Positions 49,548-58,896 of a stretch of DNA of 64,000 nucleotides are shown in pieces. The stretch's first letter is position 1. Each line of letters starts with the position of its first letter. Under the pieces are notes generated by a model. It was not told the DNA's origin. It saw only the letters and a program-made list of their open reading frames with translations, and ran no database searches. The position numbers were made by a program, and so were the translations under genes. Source of the DNA: Streptomyces neyagawaensis (GTDB lineage Bacteria > Actinomycetota > Actinomycetes > Streptomycetales > Streptomycetaceae); contig NZ_JAMGBG010000117.1 of the NCBI RefSeq assembly GCF_023516595.1, forward strand, positions 24,310-88,309, in the 5' to 3' direction.

Positions 49548-49844
49548 CTAGTGGTCGTCCCAGTGGCCGTCGTGCGCCGCGTGGCGGTGGCCGTCGTGCA
49601 CATAGTCCACGTGGTCCCCGTGCGCGACCGTCGGATGCCCGCACCCGTCGCCGTGCTCGTGGGCGTGCCCGTCGTGCTCCGTGTGACCGCTCGGCTCGCA
49701 CTCGTCCCAGTGCCCGCCGTGCTCGCGGTGCAGATGCCCGTCGTGCGCGTAGTCGGTGTGGTCGCCGTGCGGCACGGCCGTGTGTCCGCAGGCGGGGCCG
49801 TGGTCGTGGTCGTGGACGGGGTGTTCCTGGTGAACGGTGGTCAT
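49548..49844 (-). CDS. histidine-rich, internally duplicated metal-binding protein
   Basis: Predicted 98 residues, about a quarter to a third of them His, with Asp/Glu and two Cys. Two units of about 30 residues repeat the plan 'CGHxxVxHGDHxDYxHDGHxHxxHxGHWD'. No signal peptide. Probably binds or buffers nickel, zinc or copper in the cytosol; no metal transporter is adjacent. AAGGTGAG precedes ATG 49844. Confidence 0.7.
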   Translation of the reverse strand: MTTVHQEHPVHDHDHGPACGHTAVPHGDHTDYAHDGHLHREHGGHWDECEPSGHTEHDGHAHEHGDGCGHPTVAHGDHVDYVHDGHRHAAHDGHWDDH

Positions 49845-49979
49845 GGTGCTGCTCACCTTCAGTGGTGCGGGGGTGACATCCCCAAGGTAGGCACAGAACT
49901 CCCTGTTCCTCCTCTGCGAAACCTCATGCGCACCCCAAGCCTCGGCCACGGTTCACCCACCCGCCGGGCGGCGCCGAGG

Positions 49980-50303
49980 TCAGACCACCAGGGCCGCCCC
50001 GCACACCGCGAGGGCGACCGTGCACAGCACGGCCGTGGCGGCCACACGCGGCGCGAGAGCCGCGGGCCGGGGGCTCGCCAGGGCGCCGATCCGGCGGTGG
50101 GCGAGCCCCAGGAGCCCCAGCCACAGCGCCGCGCACAGGGCTGCCGCCACGATCCCGGACGCCGGGGCGCCGCCGTGCAGCGCGGACTTCATGGCGAGCA
50201 CGGCGATCACGGCCCCGGTCAGTGTCGTTCGCCGCCACGCCAGCCGGGTCCTCTCCGGCTGGAGCCCCGGATCGCGCGCGGCGGCCGCTCGGCGAGGGGT
50301 CAC
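49980..50303 (-). CDS. DUF202 membrane protein, second of a pair
   Basis: Predicted 107 residues from GTG 50303, which overlaps the TGA of the preceding gene as GTGA (coupling). 'DPGLQPERTRLAWRRTTLTGAVIAVLAM' is the DUF202 pattern, with three membrane helices. Function unknown. Confidence 0.75.
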   Translation of the reverse strand: MTPRRAAAARDPGLQPERTRLAWRRTTLTGAVIAVLAMKSALHGGAPASGIVAAALCAALWLGLLGLAHRRIGALASPRPAALAPRVAATAVLCTVALAVCGAALVV

Positions 50304-50692
50304 CCCTCCCACCCGAGCAGGACGACGGCCACCATGGCGATCGCGACGACGGCGACCACGACGCCCAGCGCGGCCGGGAAGCGGGACACCGGCAGGTCCT
50401 CGCCCCGCCGCATCGCCCGTTCGCACCGCACCCAGTGGTTCACGGCCCGGAACGCGCACAGCACCCCGGCACCGAGCAGGGCGAGCGCGAGTCCCACGCG
50501 CCACCCCCAGCGCAGGTCCGGCAGGAACTGGTCCACCGCGAACCCGCCGCCGATGAGGGCGAGCGCGGTGCGCAGCCACGCCAGGAACGTGCGCTCGTTG
50601 GCCAGCGAGAACCGGTAGTCGGGCGTGCCGCCCTCCTCGCGGATCTCCTCCGGCGCGAACCAGAGCCGGACGTTCCGCACGAATTCGATCAC
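50300..50692 (-). CDS. DUF202 / YidH-family membrane protein
   Basis: Predicted 130 residues with three membrane helices. 'DYRFSLANERTFLAWLRTALALIGGGFAV' is the YidH/DUF202 signature. It stands next to a second DUF202 gene, a common two-gene arrangement in actinobacteria. Function unknown; no transport motif. Confidence 0.85.
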   Translation of the reverse strand: MIEFVRNVRLWFAPEEIREEGGTPDYRFSLANERTFLAWLRTALALIGGGFAVDQFLPDLRWGWRVGLALALLGAGVLCAFRAVNHWVRCERAMRRGEDLPVSRFPAALGVVVAVVAIAMVAVVLLGWEG

Positions 50693-50702
50693 TTGAGGGA
50701 CC

Positions 50703-51248
50703 CTACCCGTGACCCCCGCCGGCCCCGGTCCCCGCCCCCGCGCCCCCGGACTCCCGAAGCCGCTCCCACGCGGCCAGCCCGTCCGGCACCCATTCCCAGT
50801 CGTCCAGCCGCCGCTCGACCTCGGCCTCGGTCAGGAAGCCGTACCAGTCGACCTCCTCGACCTGCGGGTTCACCGGCAGCTCACAGCGCACCTCGTACAC
50901 GGCCGACCACCAGGTCCCGCCCTCCCCGTCGTCGTACAGGAACTTGAACAGCGGCACCGGCCGGGGCAGCCCGGACACCCCCAGTTCCTCCTCGGCCTCG
51001 CGCAGCGCCGCCTCGTCGTAGGACTCGCCGGCGCCGACCACCCCGCCCACGAACATGTCGTACAGGGAGGGGAACACCAGCTTCGTGGCCGTCCGGCGGT
51101 GGACGAAGATCCGCCCCTCGGCGTCCCGGGCCCGCACGAACACCGCCCGGTGCCGCATTCCGCGCGCGTACACCTCCCCGCGCGGGGCCTGTCCGATGAC
51201 CTGGTCGTTCTCGTCCACGATGTCGAGGATCTCGTCGGCGGCACTCAT
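50703..51248 (-). CDS. Nudix hydrolase, IPP isomerase-like subgroup
   Basis: Predicted 181 residues. Nudix box 'GAGESYDEAALREAEEELGV' fits G-x5-E-x7-REUxEExGU. N-terminal 'EILDIVDENDQVIGQAPRGEVYARGMRHRAVFV' is typical of the YfcD-like/IDI-related Nudix group. It hydrolyses a nucleoside-diphosphate-linked compound; which one is unknown. The C-terminal tail is a Gly/Ala-rich repeat. The start at 51248 is supported by GAGGGC just upstream. Confidence 0.85.
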   Translation of the reverse strand: MSAADEILDIVDENDQVIGQAPRGEVYARGMRHRAVFVRARDAEGRIFVHRRTATKLVFPSLYDMFVGGVVGAGESYDEAALREAEEELGVSGLPRPVPLFKFLYDDGEGGTWWSAVYEVRCELPVNPQVEEVDWYGFLTEAEVERRLDDWEWVPDGLAAWERLRESGGAGAGTGAGGGHG

Positions 51249-51303
51249 GCCCTCATCCAACCAGGCGAGCCGTCACCCGCCGAGACGCGCGGCCCCGGCG
51301 CGG

Positions 51304-52197
51304 TCAGCCCCGCTGGAGCTCCCGCACCCGCGCGCTCCCGGAGTGGTTGCACGGCATCGCCGGATGCATCCCGAGCAGCACCACCCCGACGACGATGCCG
51401 ACGAGCCCGGCCGCCTCCCAGGCCAGCGCCCCCGCGTCGGTTCGCAGCCGGTCCCCGAGGAAGCCCACCCCGCAAGCGATCCCGGCGAGCGGCTGCGCGG
51501 CCGTGAGCGCGGGCAGCGACATCCGCAGCGGCGCCGCCTCGAAGGCGCTCTGCACCAGCAGCAGCCCCGTCACCCCGAGCAGCAGCACCCCGTACGGCTC
51601 CCACGTCGTGAACAGCCCGCCCCAGCCGCCGTCGGCGAACACCTGCCCGCTCACCCGGGTGAGCGCGTCCTGGACGCCGTACAGGAGCCCCGCGGCCACC
51701 GCGAGCAGCACCGGTGCGACAGCGAGCCGGAGCCGCTTCGCGTACGCCGTCAGCAGCAGCGCCGCCCCCACCATCACACCGATGATCAGCCACTGCCGGA
51801 AGTCCCCGCTCGGAGCGGTGCCGCCCTGCGGCTGCCCCGCCACGATGAACGCCGTCACCCCGCCCGCGAGCAGCGCGAGCCCCGCCCAGCCCTGGCGGCC
51901 CAGCGGCTGCCGGTTGCGGCGGCGGGAGAGGGCGAGCGCGAAGAGCAGATTCGTCGCGAGGAGCGGCTCCACCAGCGAGACCTCGCCCTGGCCGAGCGCG
52001 ATCGCGCCCAGCGCCATTCCGCAGACCATCAACCCGATCCCGCCGAGCCAGCGGGGCACGCGGACCAGGTCGAGGAGCAGCCGGGGGGAGAGGAAGTCGC
52101 CGATCGGCGCGTGCGCGGCGGCTTGCTGCTGGAGCACGAAGCCGAAGCCCAGACAGCAGGCGGCGCACACGGACAGGAGAAGAACCAGAACCGACAC
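51304..52197 (-). CDS. DMT-superfamily transporter
   Basis: Predicted 297 residues with nine to ten hydrophobic helices. 'AACCLGFGFVLQQQAAAHAP' and 'WLGGIGLMVCGMALGAIALGQGEVSLVEPLLATNLLFAL' resemble the NIPA/DMT branch that includes magnesium transporters, but the substrate cannot be told. GTG 52197 is preferred, with GAGG upstream. Confidence 0.78.
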   Translation of the reverse strand: MSVLVLLLSVCAACCLGFGFVLQQQAAAHAPIGDFLSPRLLLDLVRVPRWLGGIGLMVCGMALGAIALGQGEVSLVEPLLATNLLFALALSRRRNRQPLGRQGWAGLALLAGGVTAFIVAGQPQGGTAPSGDFRQWLIIGVMVGAALLLTAYAKRLRLAVAPVLLAVAAGLLYGVQDALTRVSGQVFADGGWGGLFTTWEPYGVLLLGVTGLLLVQSAFEAAPLRMSLPALTAAQPLAGIACGVGFLGDRLRTDAGALAWEAAGLVGIVVGVVLLGMHPAMPCNHSGSARVRELQRG

Positions 52198-52499
52198 GCG
52201 GAGTACCTCGGGTCGTCGGACGGGCCGCTGCGGCCGTCCCACGGGATGTGCCGCTCGGATTCCCGCTCAAGGGCGATTCATGCCTCGACGGGTGGCCCGA
52301 TACGTATTCATACGACTCTAACCGTCACCTCGTGGGCTGTCCGTAAGCAGAGACACATCCGGACAGTTGACTAAGTCGCGTGTTCTGCCGAAGGATCTGA
52401 TCCGAATGCTGCTGACCGGCCAGTAACAAAGCGTCGGCGGCGCCTGGCCCGCCACGCCCGCCCCGTTTGACCGCGCCCGTTCCCGAGAGGACGTCATCC
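52198..52499. other. 302-bp divergent intergenic region
   Basis: Contains a perfect 5-2-5 dyad CGTAT-TC-ATACG (52303-52314) and A+T-richer DNA around 52300-52440 suited to promoters. The ribosome site GAGAGGA for the FAD enzyme lies at 52485-52491. No gene is seen. Confidence 0.4.
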
Positions 52500-54155
52500 A
52501 TGTCGTACGACGCAGATGTGATCGTGATCGGGGCGGGCCTCGCCGGGCTCGCGGCGACCGCGGAGCTCGTCGACGCGGGTCGCAAGGTGATCCTCCTCGA
52601 CCAGGAGCCGGAGCAGTCGATCGGCGGGCAGGCGCACTGGTCCTTCGGCGGTCTCTTCCTCGTCGACTCGCCCGAGCAGCGCCGCCTGCGGATCAAGGAC
52701 AGCCACGCCCTCGCCCTCCAGGACTGGATGGGCACGGCCGGCTTCGACCGTGAGGAGGACCACTGGCCGCGCAGGTGGGCGGAGGCGTACGTCGACTTCG
52801 CCGCCGGTGAGAAGCGCTCCTGGCTCCACGGGCAGGGCGTCCGCTTCTTCCCCGTGGTCGGCTGGGCCGAGCGCGGCGGCTACGACGCCAACGGGCACGG
52901 CAACTCCGTGCCCCGCTTCCACATCACCTGGGGCACCGGCCCCGGCCTCGTGGAGCCGTTCGAGCGGCGGGTCCGGGAGGGTGTCGCCCGGGGCCTGGTC
53001 CAGCTGAAGTTCCGGCACCGGGTCACCGGGCTCGCACGCAGCGCGGGCGCCGTGGACACCGTCACCGGCGAGATCCTCGAACCGTCGACGATCGAACGCG
53101 GGCAGCCCAGCACCCGCACCGTCATCGGCGCTTTCGAGCTCAAGGCCCAGGCGGTGATCGTCACCTCCGGCGGCATCGGCGGCAACCACGACCTCGTCCG
53201 CGCCAACTGGCCGGAGCGCCTCGGCAACCCCCCGGAGAAGATGATCTCCGGTGTGCCCGCGCACGTCGACGGCAGGATGCTGACCATCGCCGAGGAGACG
53301 GGCGCCCGCCTGATCAACCGCGACCGTATGTGGCACTACACCGAGGGCATCCAGAACTGGAACCCCATCTGGGACAACCACGGCATCCGCATCCTGCCCG
53401 GCCCGTCGTCGCTGTGGCTGGACGCCCGCGGCAAGCGCCTGCCCGTGCCGCTGTTCCCCGGCTTCGACACCCTCGGCACGCTCGAGCACATCATGAAGAC
53501 CGGCTACGACTACACCTGGTTCGTGCTCGACCAGAAGATCATCGGCAAGGAGTTCGCGCTCTCCGGCTCCGAGCAGAACCCCGACCTCACCGGCAAGTCG
53601 ATCAAGGACGTCTTCGTCCGGGCCCGCGCGGACGTCCCCGGCCCGGTCAGGGCGTTCATGGACAACGGCGTCGACTTCGTGGTGGAGAAGGACCTCGGCT
53701 CCCTGGTCCGCGGCATGAACGCGCTCACCAAGGACCCCCTCATCGACGAGGCGGAGCTGCGCCGCGAGATCGTGGCCCGCGACCGGGAGATCGCCAACCC
53801 GTTCACCAAGGACCTCCAGGTCATGGCGATCCGGGGCGCCCGCAAATACCTCGGCGACAAGCTGATCCGCACCGCGGCCCCGCACCGCGTCCTCGACCCC
53901 AAGGCGGGCCCGCTGATCGCCGTCCGCCTCAACATCCTCACCCGCAAGACCCTCGGCGGCCTGGAGACGGACCTGTCGTCCCGCGTCCTCACCGAGGGCG
54001 GCGACCCCCTGGAGGGCGTGTACGCGGCGGGCGAGGCCGCCGGCTTCGGCGGCGGCGGTGTCCACGGCTACCGCTCCCTGGAGGGCACGTTCCTCGGCGG
54101 CTGCCTGTTCTCGGGCCGCACCGCGGGCCGCGCGGCGGCGAAGGCGACGGCCTGA
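52500..54155 (+). CDS. FAD-binding dehydrogenase (flavocytochrome c / ketosteroid dehydrogenase-like)
   Basis: Predicted 551 residues. FAD Rossmann motif 'VIVIGAGLAGLAATAELVDAG' at the N-terminus, 'SIGGQAHWSFGGLFLVDSPEQ', 'VTSGGIGGN' and the C-terminal 'GVYAAGEAAGFGGGGVHGYRSLEGTFLGGCLFSGR'. These soluble flavoproteins are related to fumarate reductases and 3-ketosteroid dehydrogenases; the substrate is unassigned. It is not obviously in an operon with the Mo-protein 81 nt downstream. Confidence 0.87.
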   Translation: MSYDADVIVIGAGLAGLAATAELVDAGRKVILLDQEPEQSIGGQAHWSFGGLFLVDSPEQRRLRIKDSHALALQDWMGTAGFDREEDHWPRRWAEAYVDFAAGEKRSWLHGQGVRFFPVVGWAERGGYDANGHGNSVPRFHITWGTGPGLVEPFERRVREGVARGLVQLKFRHRVTGLARSAGAVDTVTGEILEPSTIERGQPSTRTVIGAFELKAQAVIVTSGGIGGNHDLVRANWPERLGNPPEKMISGVPAHVDGRMLTIAEETGARLINRDRMWHYTEGIQNWNPIWDNHGIRILPGPSSLWLDARGKRLPVPLFPGFDTLGTLEHIMKTGYDYTWFVLDQKIIGKEFALSGSEQNPDLTGKSIKDVFVRARADVPGPVRAFMDNGVDFVVEKDLGSLVRGMNALTKDPLIDEAELRREIVARDREIANPFTKDLQVMAIRGARKYLGDKLIRTAAPHRVLDPKAGPLIAVRLNILTRKTLGGLETDLSSRVLTEGGDPLEGVYAAGEAAGFGGGGVHGYRSLEGTFLGGCLFSGRTAGRAAAKATA

Positions 54156-54236
54156 TCCCTTGGTGGATGTGACGGATTTCTGACGGACCTCCGCCGTCCC
54201 TGGCATCTCAGGGGCGGGGGATGGTCGAATCGTTGT

Positions 54237-55023
54237 GTGAACCCTGAACATCCCGAGGCGCGGGAAGCGCCGACGGAGCATCCCGAAGAGCGCGAGCGCC
54301 ACGACGGCCGGGACGTGGAGCACGGCCAGGACCCGGAGCGGGGCAAGCCCATCGGCCGCCGGATCTTCCTCGGCACCCTCGGTCTCGGCGCCCTGGGCGT
54401 GGTCTCCGCGCCCGTCCTCCAGCGCGGACTGGAGGGGTTCCTCGGCGAGGCGGCCCAGAAGGACCCCACGGGCCTGACCGGTCTGCTCCCCAACGGCGGA
54501 GGCTTCCGCTACTACTCCGTGACCGCGTCCGTCCCCCGCAAGAACGCGGGGAACTACCGGCTCACCGTCGGCGGCCTGGTCGACCGGCCCGCCTCCTACA
54601 CCCTCGCCGATCTGCGGGCCCTGCCCCAGACCCGGATGGTGAAGGACGTCCAGTGCGTGACCGGCTGGCGGGTCCCGGACACCCCGTTCGAGGGCGTACG
54701 GCTCTCCGAGCTGCTGGACGCGGCCGGGGTGCGCTCCTCGGCCGGCGCGGTCCGGTTCACCTGCTTCGACGGGGCGTACAGCGAGAGCCTCACCCTGAAG
54801 CAGGCCCGCCGCGCGGACGTCCTCGTGGCGCTGCGCATGCAGGACAAGGACATCAGCCACAACCACGGCGGCCCCGTACGCCTCTATGTCGCCCCGATGT
54901 ACTTCTACAAGTCGGCCAAGTGGCTCTCCGGCATCGAGGTCACGGAGGACGTCGAGCCGGGCTACTGGGAGAAGCGGGGCTACGACATCGACGCCTGGGT
55001 GGGCCGGTCGAACGGGCGGGACG

Positions 55024-55040
<17 letters not shown>
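54237..55040 (+). CDS. sulfite oxidase-like molybdopterin protein, Tat-exported
   Basis: Predicted 267 residues from GTG 54237. A highly charged 35-residue leader precedes the Tat motif Arg41-Arg42 ('GRRIFLGTLGLG'). The Mo-ligand cysteine is Cys140 in 'KDVQCVTGW', with 'SHNHGGPVRLYVAPMYFYKSAKW' downstream, as in the SUOX/MsrP fold. It acts outside the membrane and probably passes electrons to the cytochrome encoded by the next gene, which overlaps it by 17 nt. Substrate not known. Confidence 0.88.
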
Positions 55041-55701
<661 letters not shown>

Positions 55702-55714
55702 CGAGCCGGCACCG

Positions 55715-55915
55715 CTAGTGCCGTGACCGGAAAGGTTCACCGGCTCGCGACGCCTGGCACGGCACCTCGCCGCGTTGTCGCATCACCCGCGTACATCCAG
55801 TACGCGGGCGATGCTCCGCCTTGCGATGCTCCCCCACTGCCTGAATGGCGTGGGAGGTGCCCCCAGCACCAGACGCCGCGAGCCTCCCGGCAAACCTTTC
55901 CGGTCACGGCACTAG
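55715..55915. mobile_element. 201-bp MITE with 23-bp terminal inverted repeats
   Basis: Ends at 55715-55737 and 55893-55915 are perfect 23-bp inverted repeats that continue imperfectly inward for about 25 bp. The outermost bases are CTAG, compatible with TA-target (IS630/Tc1-type) transposition. It has no coding capacity. The ends differ from those of the IS630 copy at 45.1-46.0 kb, so another element would have to mobilise it. Confidence 0.75.
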
Positions 55916-55991
55916 CCGGGCCTCCGGCCTGCGCGATGGGCCCCGGCCCGCAGCCGGGCGCCCATCGCGCAGGACCGGCGTCCTGAATCAC

Positions 55992-57389
55992 CTAGATGAC
56001 CAGCGACAGGAGCAGCACGAGCGCCCCCGCCACCACCGAGATGATCGTCTCCATGACCGACCAGCTCTTGATGGTCTGGCCGACGGTCATGCCGAAGTAC
56101 TCATTGACCATCCAGAAGCCGGCGTCGTTGACATGGCTGAAGAACAGGGAGCCGGCGCCGATGGCGAGGACGAGCAGCGCCGTGTGGGTCGTCGACATGT
56201 CGGCGGCCAGCGGCGCCACGAGCCCGGCCGCGGAGATGGTCGCGACGGTCGCCGAGCCCGTCGCGAGCCGGATACACACCGCGATGAGCCAGGCCAGGAC
56301 GAGCGCGGGGATGGACCAGTCCTCGGAGATCTCGAGGATCATCCGCCCGACCCCGGAGTCGATCAGCGTCTGCTTGAAGCCTCCGCCGGCCCCGACGATC
56401 AGCAGGATGCCCGCGATCGGCGCGAGGGACGTCTCCACGGTCGACGACAGCCGCTCCTTGGTGAACCCGGCCGCCCGGCCCAGCGTGAACATGCCCACGA
56501 TCACCGACGTGAGCAGCGCGATCAGCGGTGAGCCGACGACGTCGAAGACCCGCTGCACCATCTGCTCGGGGTCGTCGACCACGATGTCGACCAGCGCCTT
56601 GGCGAGCATGAGCACGACGGGCAGCAGCATGGTCGCGATGGTCGCCCCGAACCCGGGCCGCTTCTCCAGCTCCTCCGACGCCCGCGCGGGGATCATGCGC
56701 TCGGGCACCGGGACGTCCACCCACCGCGCCGCGTACTTCGAGAACAGCGGCCCGGCGATGATCACGGTCGGCACGGCGACGAGCAGACCCAGCGCCAGCG
56801 TGACCCCCAGGTCGGCCTTGACCGCGTCGATCGCGACCAGCGGCCCGGGGTGCGGCGGGATCAGCCCGTGCATGACGGACAGGCCCGCGAGGGCGGGGAC
56901 ACCGATCCGCATCAGCGAGTAGCCGCCGCGCTTGGCGACCATCAGGACCACCGGGATGAGCAGCACGATCCCGACCTCGAAGAACAGCGGCAGCCCGATC
57001 ACCGAGGCGATCAGCACCATCGCCCACGGCATCGCCCGCCCGCCGGCCTTCGCGAGGATCGTGTCGACGATCTGGTCGGCGCCCCCGGAGTCGGCGAGCA
57101 GCTTGCCGAGGATCGCGCCCAGCGCGATGAGCACACCCACCCCGGCCACGGTCGTCCCGAGCCCGGTGGTGAAGCTGACGATCACCTTGTCCAGCGGTGC
57201 CCCGGCGAACGCGCCGAGCGCGAGCGAACCGATGGTCAGGGCCAGGAAGGCGTGCACCTTGAACCTGGTGATGAGCACCACGATGACGGCGATGCCCGCC
57301 AGTACGGCTATGCCCAGCTGCGCGTGGCCCGCCGAGGTGATCGGCTCGACGGGGTCCGCTGCCAGCATCTCGACGCTGAGTCTGGTCAC
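55992..57389 (-). CDS. gntT: gluconate:proton symporter, GntP family
   Basis: Predicted 465 residues with about twelve to fourteen membrane segments. 'GLIPPHPGPLVAIDAVKADLG', 'TGSATVATISAAGLVAPL' and 'SLFFSHVNDAGFWMVNEYFGM' are family signatures. It imports gluconate or a related sugar acid. GTG 57389 has AAGGAA upstream. It lies downstream of gntK on the same strand (79-nt gap), so the two form an operon. Confidence 0.93.
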   Translation of the reverse strand: MTRLSVEMLAADPVEPITSAGHAQLGIAVLAGIAVIVVLITRFKVHAFLALTIGSLALGAFAGAPLDKVIVSFTTGLGTTVAGVGVLIALGAILGKLLADSGGADQIVDTILAKAGGRAMPWAMVLIASVIGLPLFFEVGIVLLIPVVLMVAKRGGYSLMRIGVPALAGLSVMHGLIPPHPGPLVAIDAVKADLGVTLALGLLVAVPTVIIAGPLFSKYAARWVDVPVPERMIPARASEELEKRPGFGATIATMLLPVVLMLAKALVDIVVDDPEQMVQRVFDVVGSPLIALLTSVIVGMFTLGRAAGFTKERLSSTVETSLAPIAGILLIVGAGGGFKQTLIDSGVGRMILEISEDWSIPALVLAWLIAVCIRLATGSATVATISAAGLVAPLAADMSTTHTALLVLAIGAGSLFFSHVNDAGFWMVNEYFGMTVGQTIKSWSVMETIISVVAGALVLLLSLVI

Positions 57390-57468
57390 GGTGATTCCTT
57401 GAAGGGAGGGGGAGGCAGGGGAGGGGACAGCGGAGGGGTAGGTGAAGCGGGCCGGGGAGACGGATCGG

Positions 57469-57987
57469 TCACGACGCCGGGTCGAGCCGCGCTCGCAGCG
57501 CGGCGACCGCCCGGTCGGCGATCTCCTCGGGGCCGCCCGAGACGTCGACCTCGACACCCGCCTCGTCCGCGCCCAGCGGTTGCAGCGTGGCGAACTGCGA
57601 GTCGAGCAGCGCGGTCGGCATGAAGTGCCCCTGCCGGTGCGCCATACGGTCCTCGATCAGCGCCCGGTCGCCCGCGAGGTGCACGAAGACCAGGCCGGGC
57701 GCGGTGGACCGCAGCCGGTCCCGGTAGGCGCGCTTCAGCGCCGAGCAGCTGACCACCCCGCCCAGCCCGGCCCGGCCGCGCGCCCAGGCGCCGATGGCGT
57801 CCAGCCAAGGCCACCGGTCCGCGTCGTCGAGCGGTGTCCCGGCCGACATCTTCGCGATGTTGGCCTCGGGGTGGAAGTCGTCGCCCTCGGCGTACGGAAC
57901 GCCGAGCCGGGTCGCGAGCAGGGGACCGATCGTCGTCTTGCCGGTCCCCGCCACGCCCATCACCACGACGACGGGAGGGGTACGCAT
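57469..57987 (-). CDS. gntK: gluconokinase
   Basis: Predicted 172 residues. P-loop 'GVAGTGKTTIG', 'EGDDFHPEANIAKMSAGTPLDDADRWPWL', 'VSCSALKRAYRDRLR' and 'RQGHFMPTALLDSQFATLQPL' are diagnostic of GntK/IdnK. It phosphorylates gluconate to 6-phosphogluconate for the pentose phosphate route. GAGGTAGCG precedes ATG 57987. Divergent from the GntR regulator. Confidence 0.95.
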   Translation of the reverse strand: MRTPPVVVVMGVAGTGKTTIGPLLATRLGVPYAEGDDFHPEANIAKMSAGTPLDDADRWPWLDAIGAWARGRAGLGGVVSCSALKRAYRDRLRSTAPGLVFVHLAGDRALIEDRMAHRQGHFMPTALLDSQFATLQPLGADEAGVEVDVSGGPEEIADRAVAALRARLDPAS

Positions 57988-58050
57988 CGCTACCTCGCTG
58001 TCCTCGTCGACATCTGGGACGTCAGTCGACGTCGACGCACACTGAAGCCC

Positions 58051-58066
58051 ATTACGTAGGACTAAT
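58051..58066. promoter_or_regulatory. candidate gluconate operator
   Basis: ATTACGTAGGACTAAT, an ATTA-N8-TAAT dyad in the gntK/gntR divergent region; the GT-AGG-AC centre resembles FadR-subfamily GntR sites. Weak but well placed. Confidence 0.35.
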
Positions 58067-58131
58067 TCAAGCCCTCGTCGCCAATAAACCTGACTTTTTC
58101 CTCACGCCTCTCGCCTCGTACCCTGATCCCC

Positions 58132-58857
58132 ATGAGCACACCGGGCCGGGGGCTGCACGGACGAGTACTGGACACACTCGGCCCGGCGATCACGGCGGGC
58201 GAGTACCCGCCGGGCAGTGTCCTGCGCACCGATGAACTCGCCCAGCGGTTCGAGGTGTCGCGCTCCGTGATGCGGGAGGCGGTGCGGGTGCTGGAGTCGA
58301 TGCACCTGGTCGAGTCCCGCCGCCGGGTGGGAGTGATCGTCCGCCCGGCCGCTGCCTGGAACGTCTACGACCCGCAGGTCATCCGCTGGCGTCTCGCGGG
58401 CGCCGACCGCCCCCGCCAGCTGCGTTCGCTGACCGTCCTGCGGTCGGCGGTCGAACCGGTCGCTGCGGCCCTCGCCGCGACCCACGCCACCGCCGAGCAG
58501 TGCGCCGCCATCACCGAGTGCGCGCTCGGCATGGTCGCCCACTCACGCGGCCACAAACTGGAGGGCTACCTCCTCCACGACGTGGCCTTCCACCGGCTGA
58601 TCCTCACCGCCTCCGGCAACGAGATGTTCGCCCGCCTCGGCGACGTCGTCGAGGAGGTCCTCGCGGGCCGCACCCACCACGAGGTCATGTTCGACGACCC
58701 GGACCCCGCCGCCGTCACCCTCCACGTCCAGGTCGCCGAGGCCATCCGCGAGGGCGACGCCACCCGCGCCGAACACCTCACCCGAGAGATCACCGAGGGC
58801 GCCCTGAAGGAACTCGACATTCTGGCCCCCAACGGCCGCCCCGCGACCACCGGTTGA
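58132..58857 (+). CDS. GntR-family regulator (FadR/FCD type) of gluconate genes
   Basis: Predicted 241 residues. Winged helix 'LRTDELAQRFEVSRSVMREAVRVLESMHLVESRRRVGVIV' and an all-helical FCD domain with metal/ligand residues in 'HDVAFHRLILTASGN' and 'HVQVAEAIREGD'. Divergent from gntK-gntT, so it is the probable gluconate-responsive repressor. No ribosome site precedes ATG 58132; a TACCCT hexamer ends 7 nt upstream, so the mRNA may be leaderless. Confidence 0.88.
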   Translation: MSTPGRGLHGRVLDTLGPAITAGEYPPGSVLRTDELAQRFEVSRSVMREAVRVLESMHLVESRRRVGVIVRPAAAWNVYDPQVIRWRLAGADRPRQLRSLTVLRSAVEPVAAALAATHATAEQCAAITECALGMVAHSRGHKLEGYLLHDVAFHRLILTASGNEMFARLGDVVEEVLAGRTHHEVMFDDPDPAAVTLHVQVAEAIREGDATRAEHLTREITEGALKELDILAPNGRPATTG

Positions 58858-58879
58858 CCGACGCGGGCCCCAGCGGCCC

Positions 58880-58896
58880 CTGACGGCGGCCGTCAG
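58880..58896. terminator. hairpin between gntR and the YchJ-like gene
   Basis: CTGACGG-CGG-CCGTCAG, a perfect 7-bp stem in the convergent gap that includes the YchJ stop codon. Confidence 0.45.

Noticed and set aside
45454..49551. A 1365-codon open frame on the plus strand running through the acyl-CoA dehydrogenase, phosphotransferase and MBL genes
   Set aside because: Beyond the transposase remnant it is antisense to three clear minus-strand genes and its product is low-complexity Arg/His/Val/Gly text, the normal shadow of high-G+C genes.
52198..52499. Small RNA gene or M-box-like leader of the DMT transporter
   Set aside because: Only a 5-bp dyad is visible; nothing resembling a known magnesium leader or a terminator.
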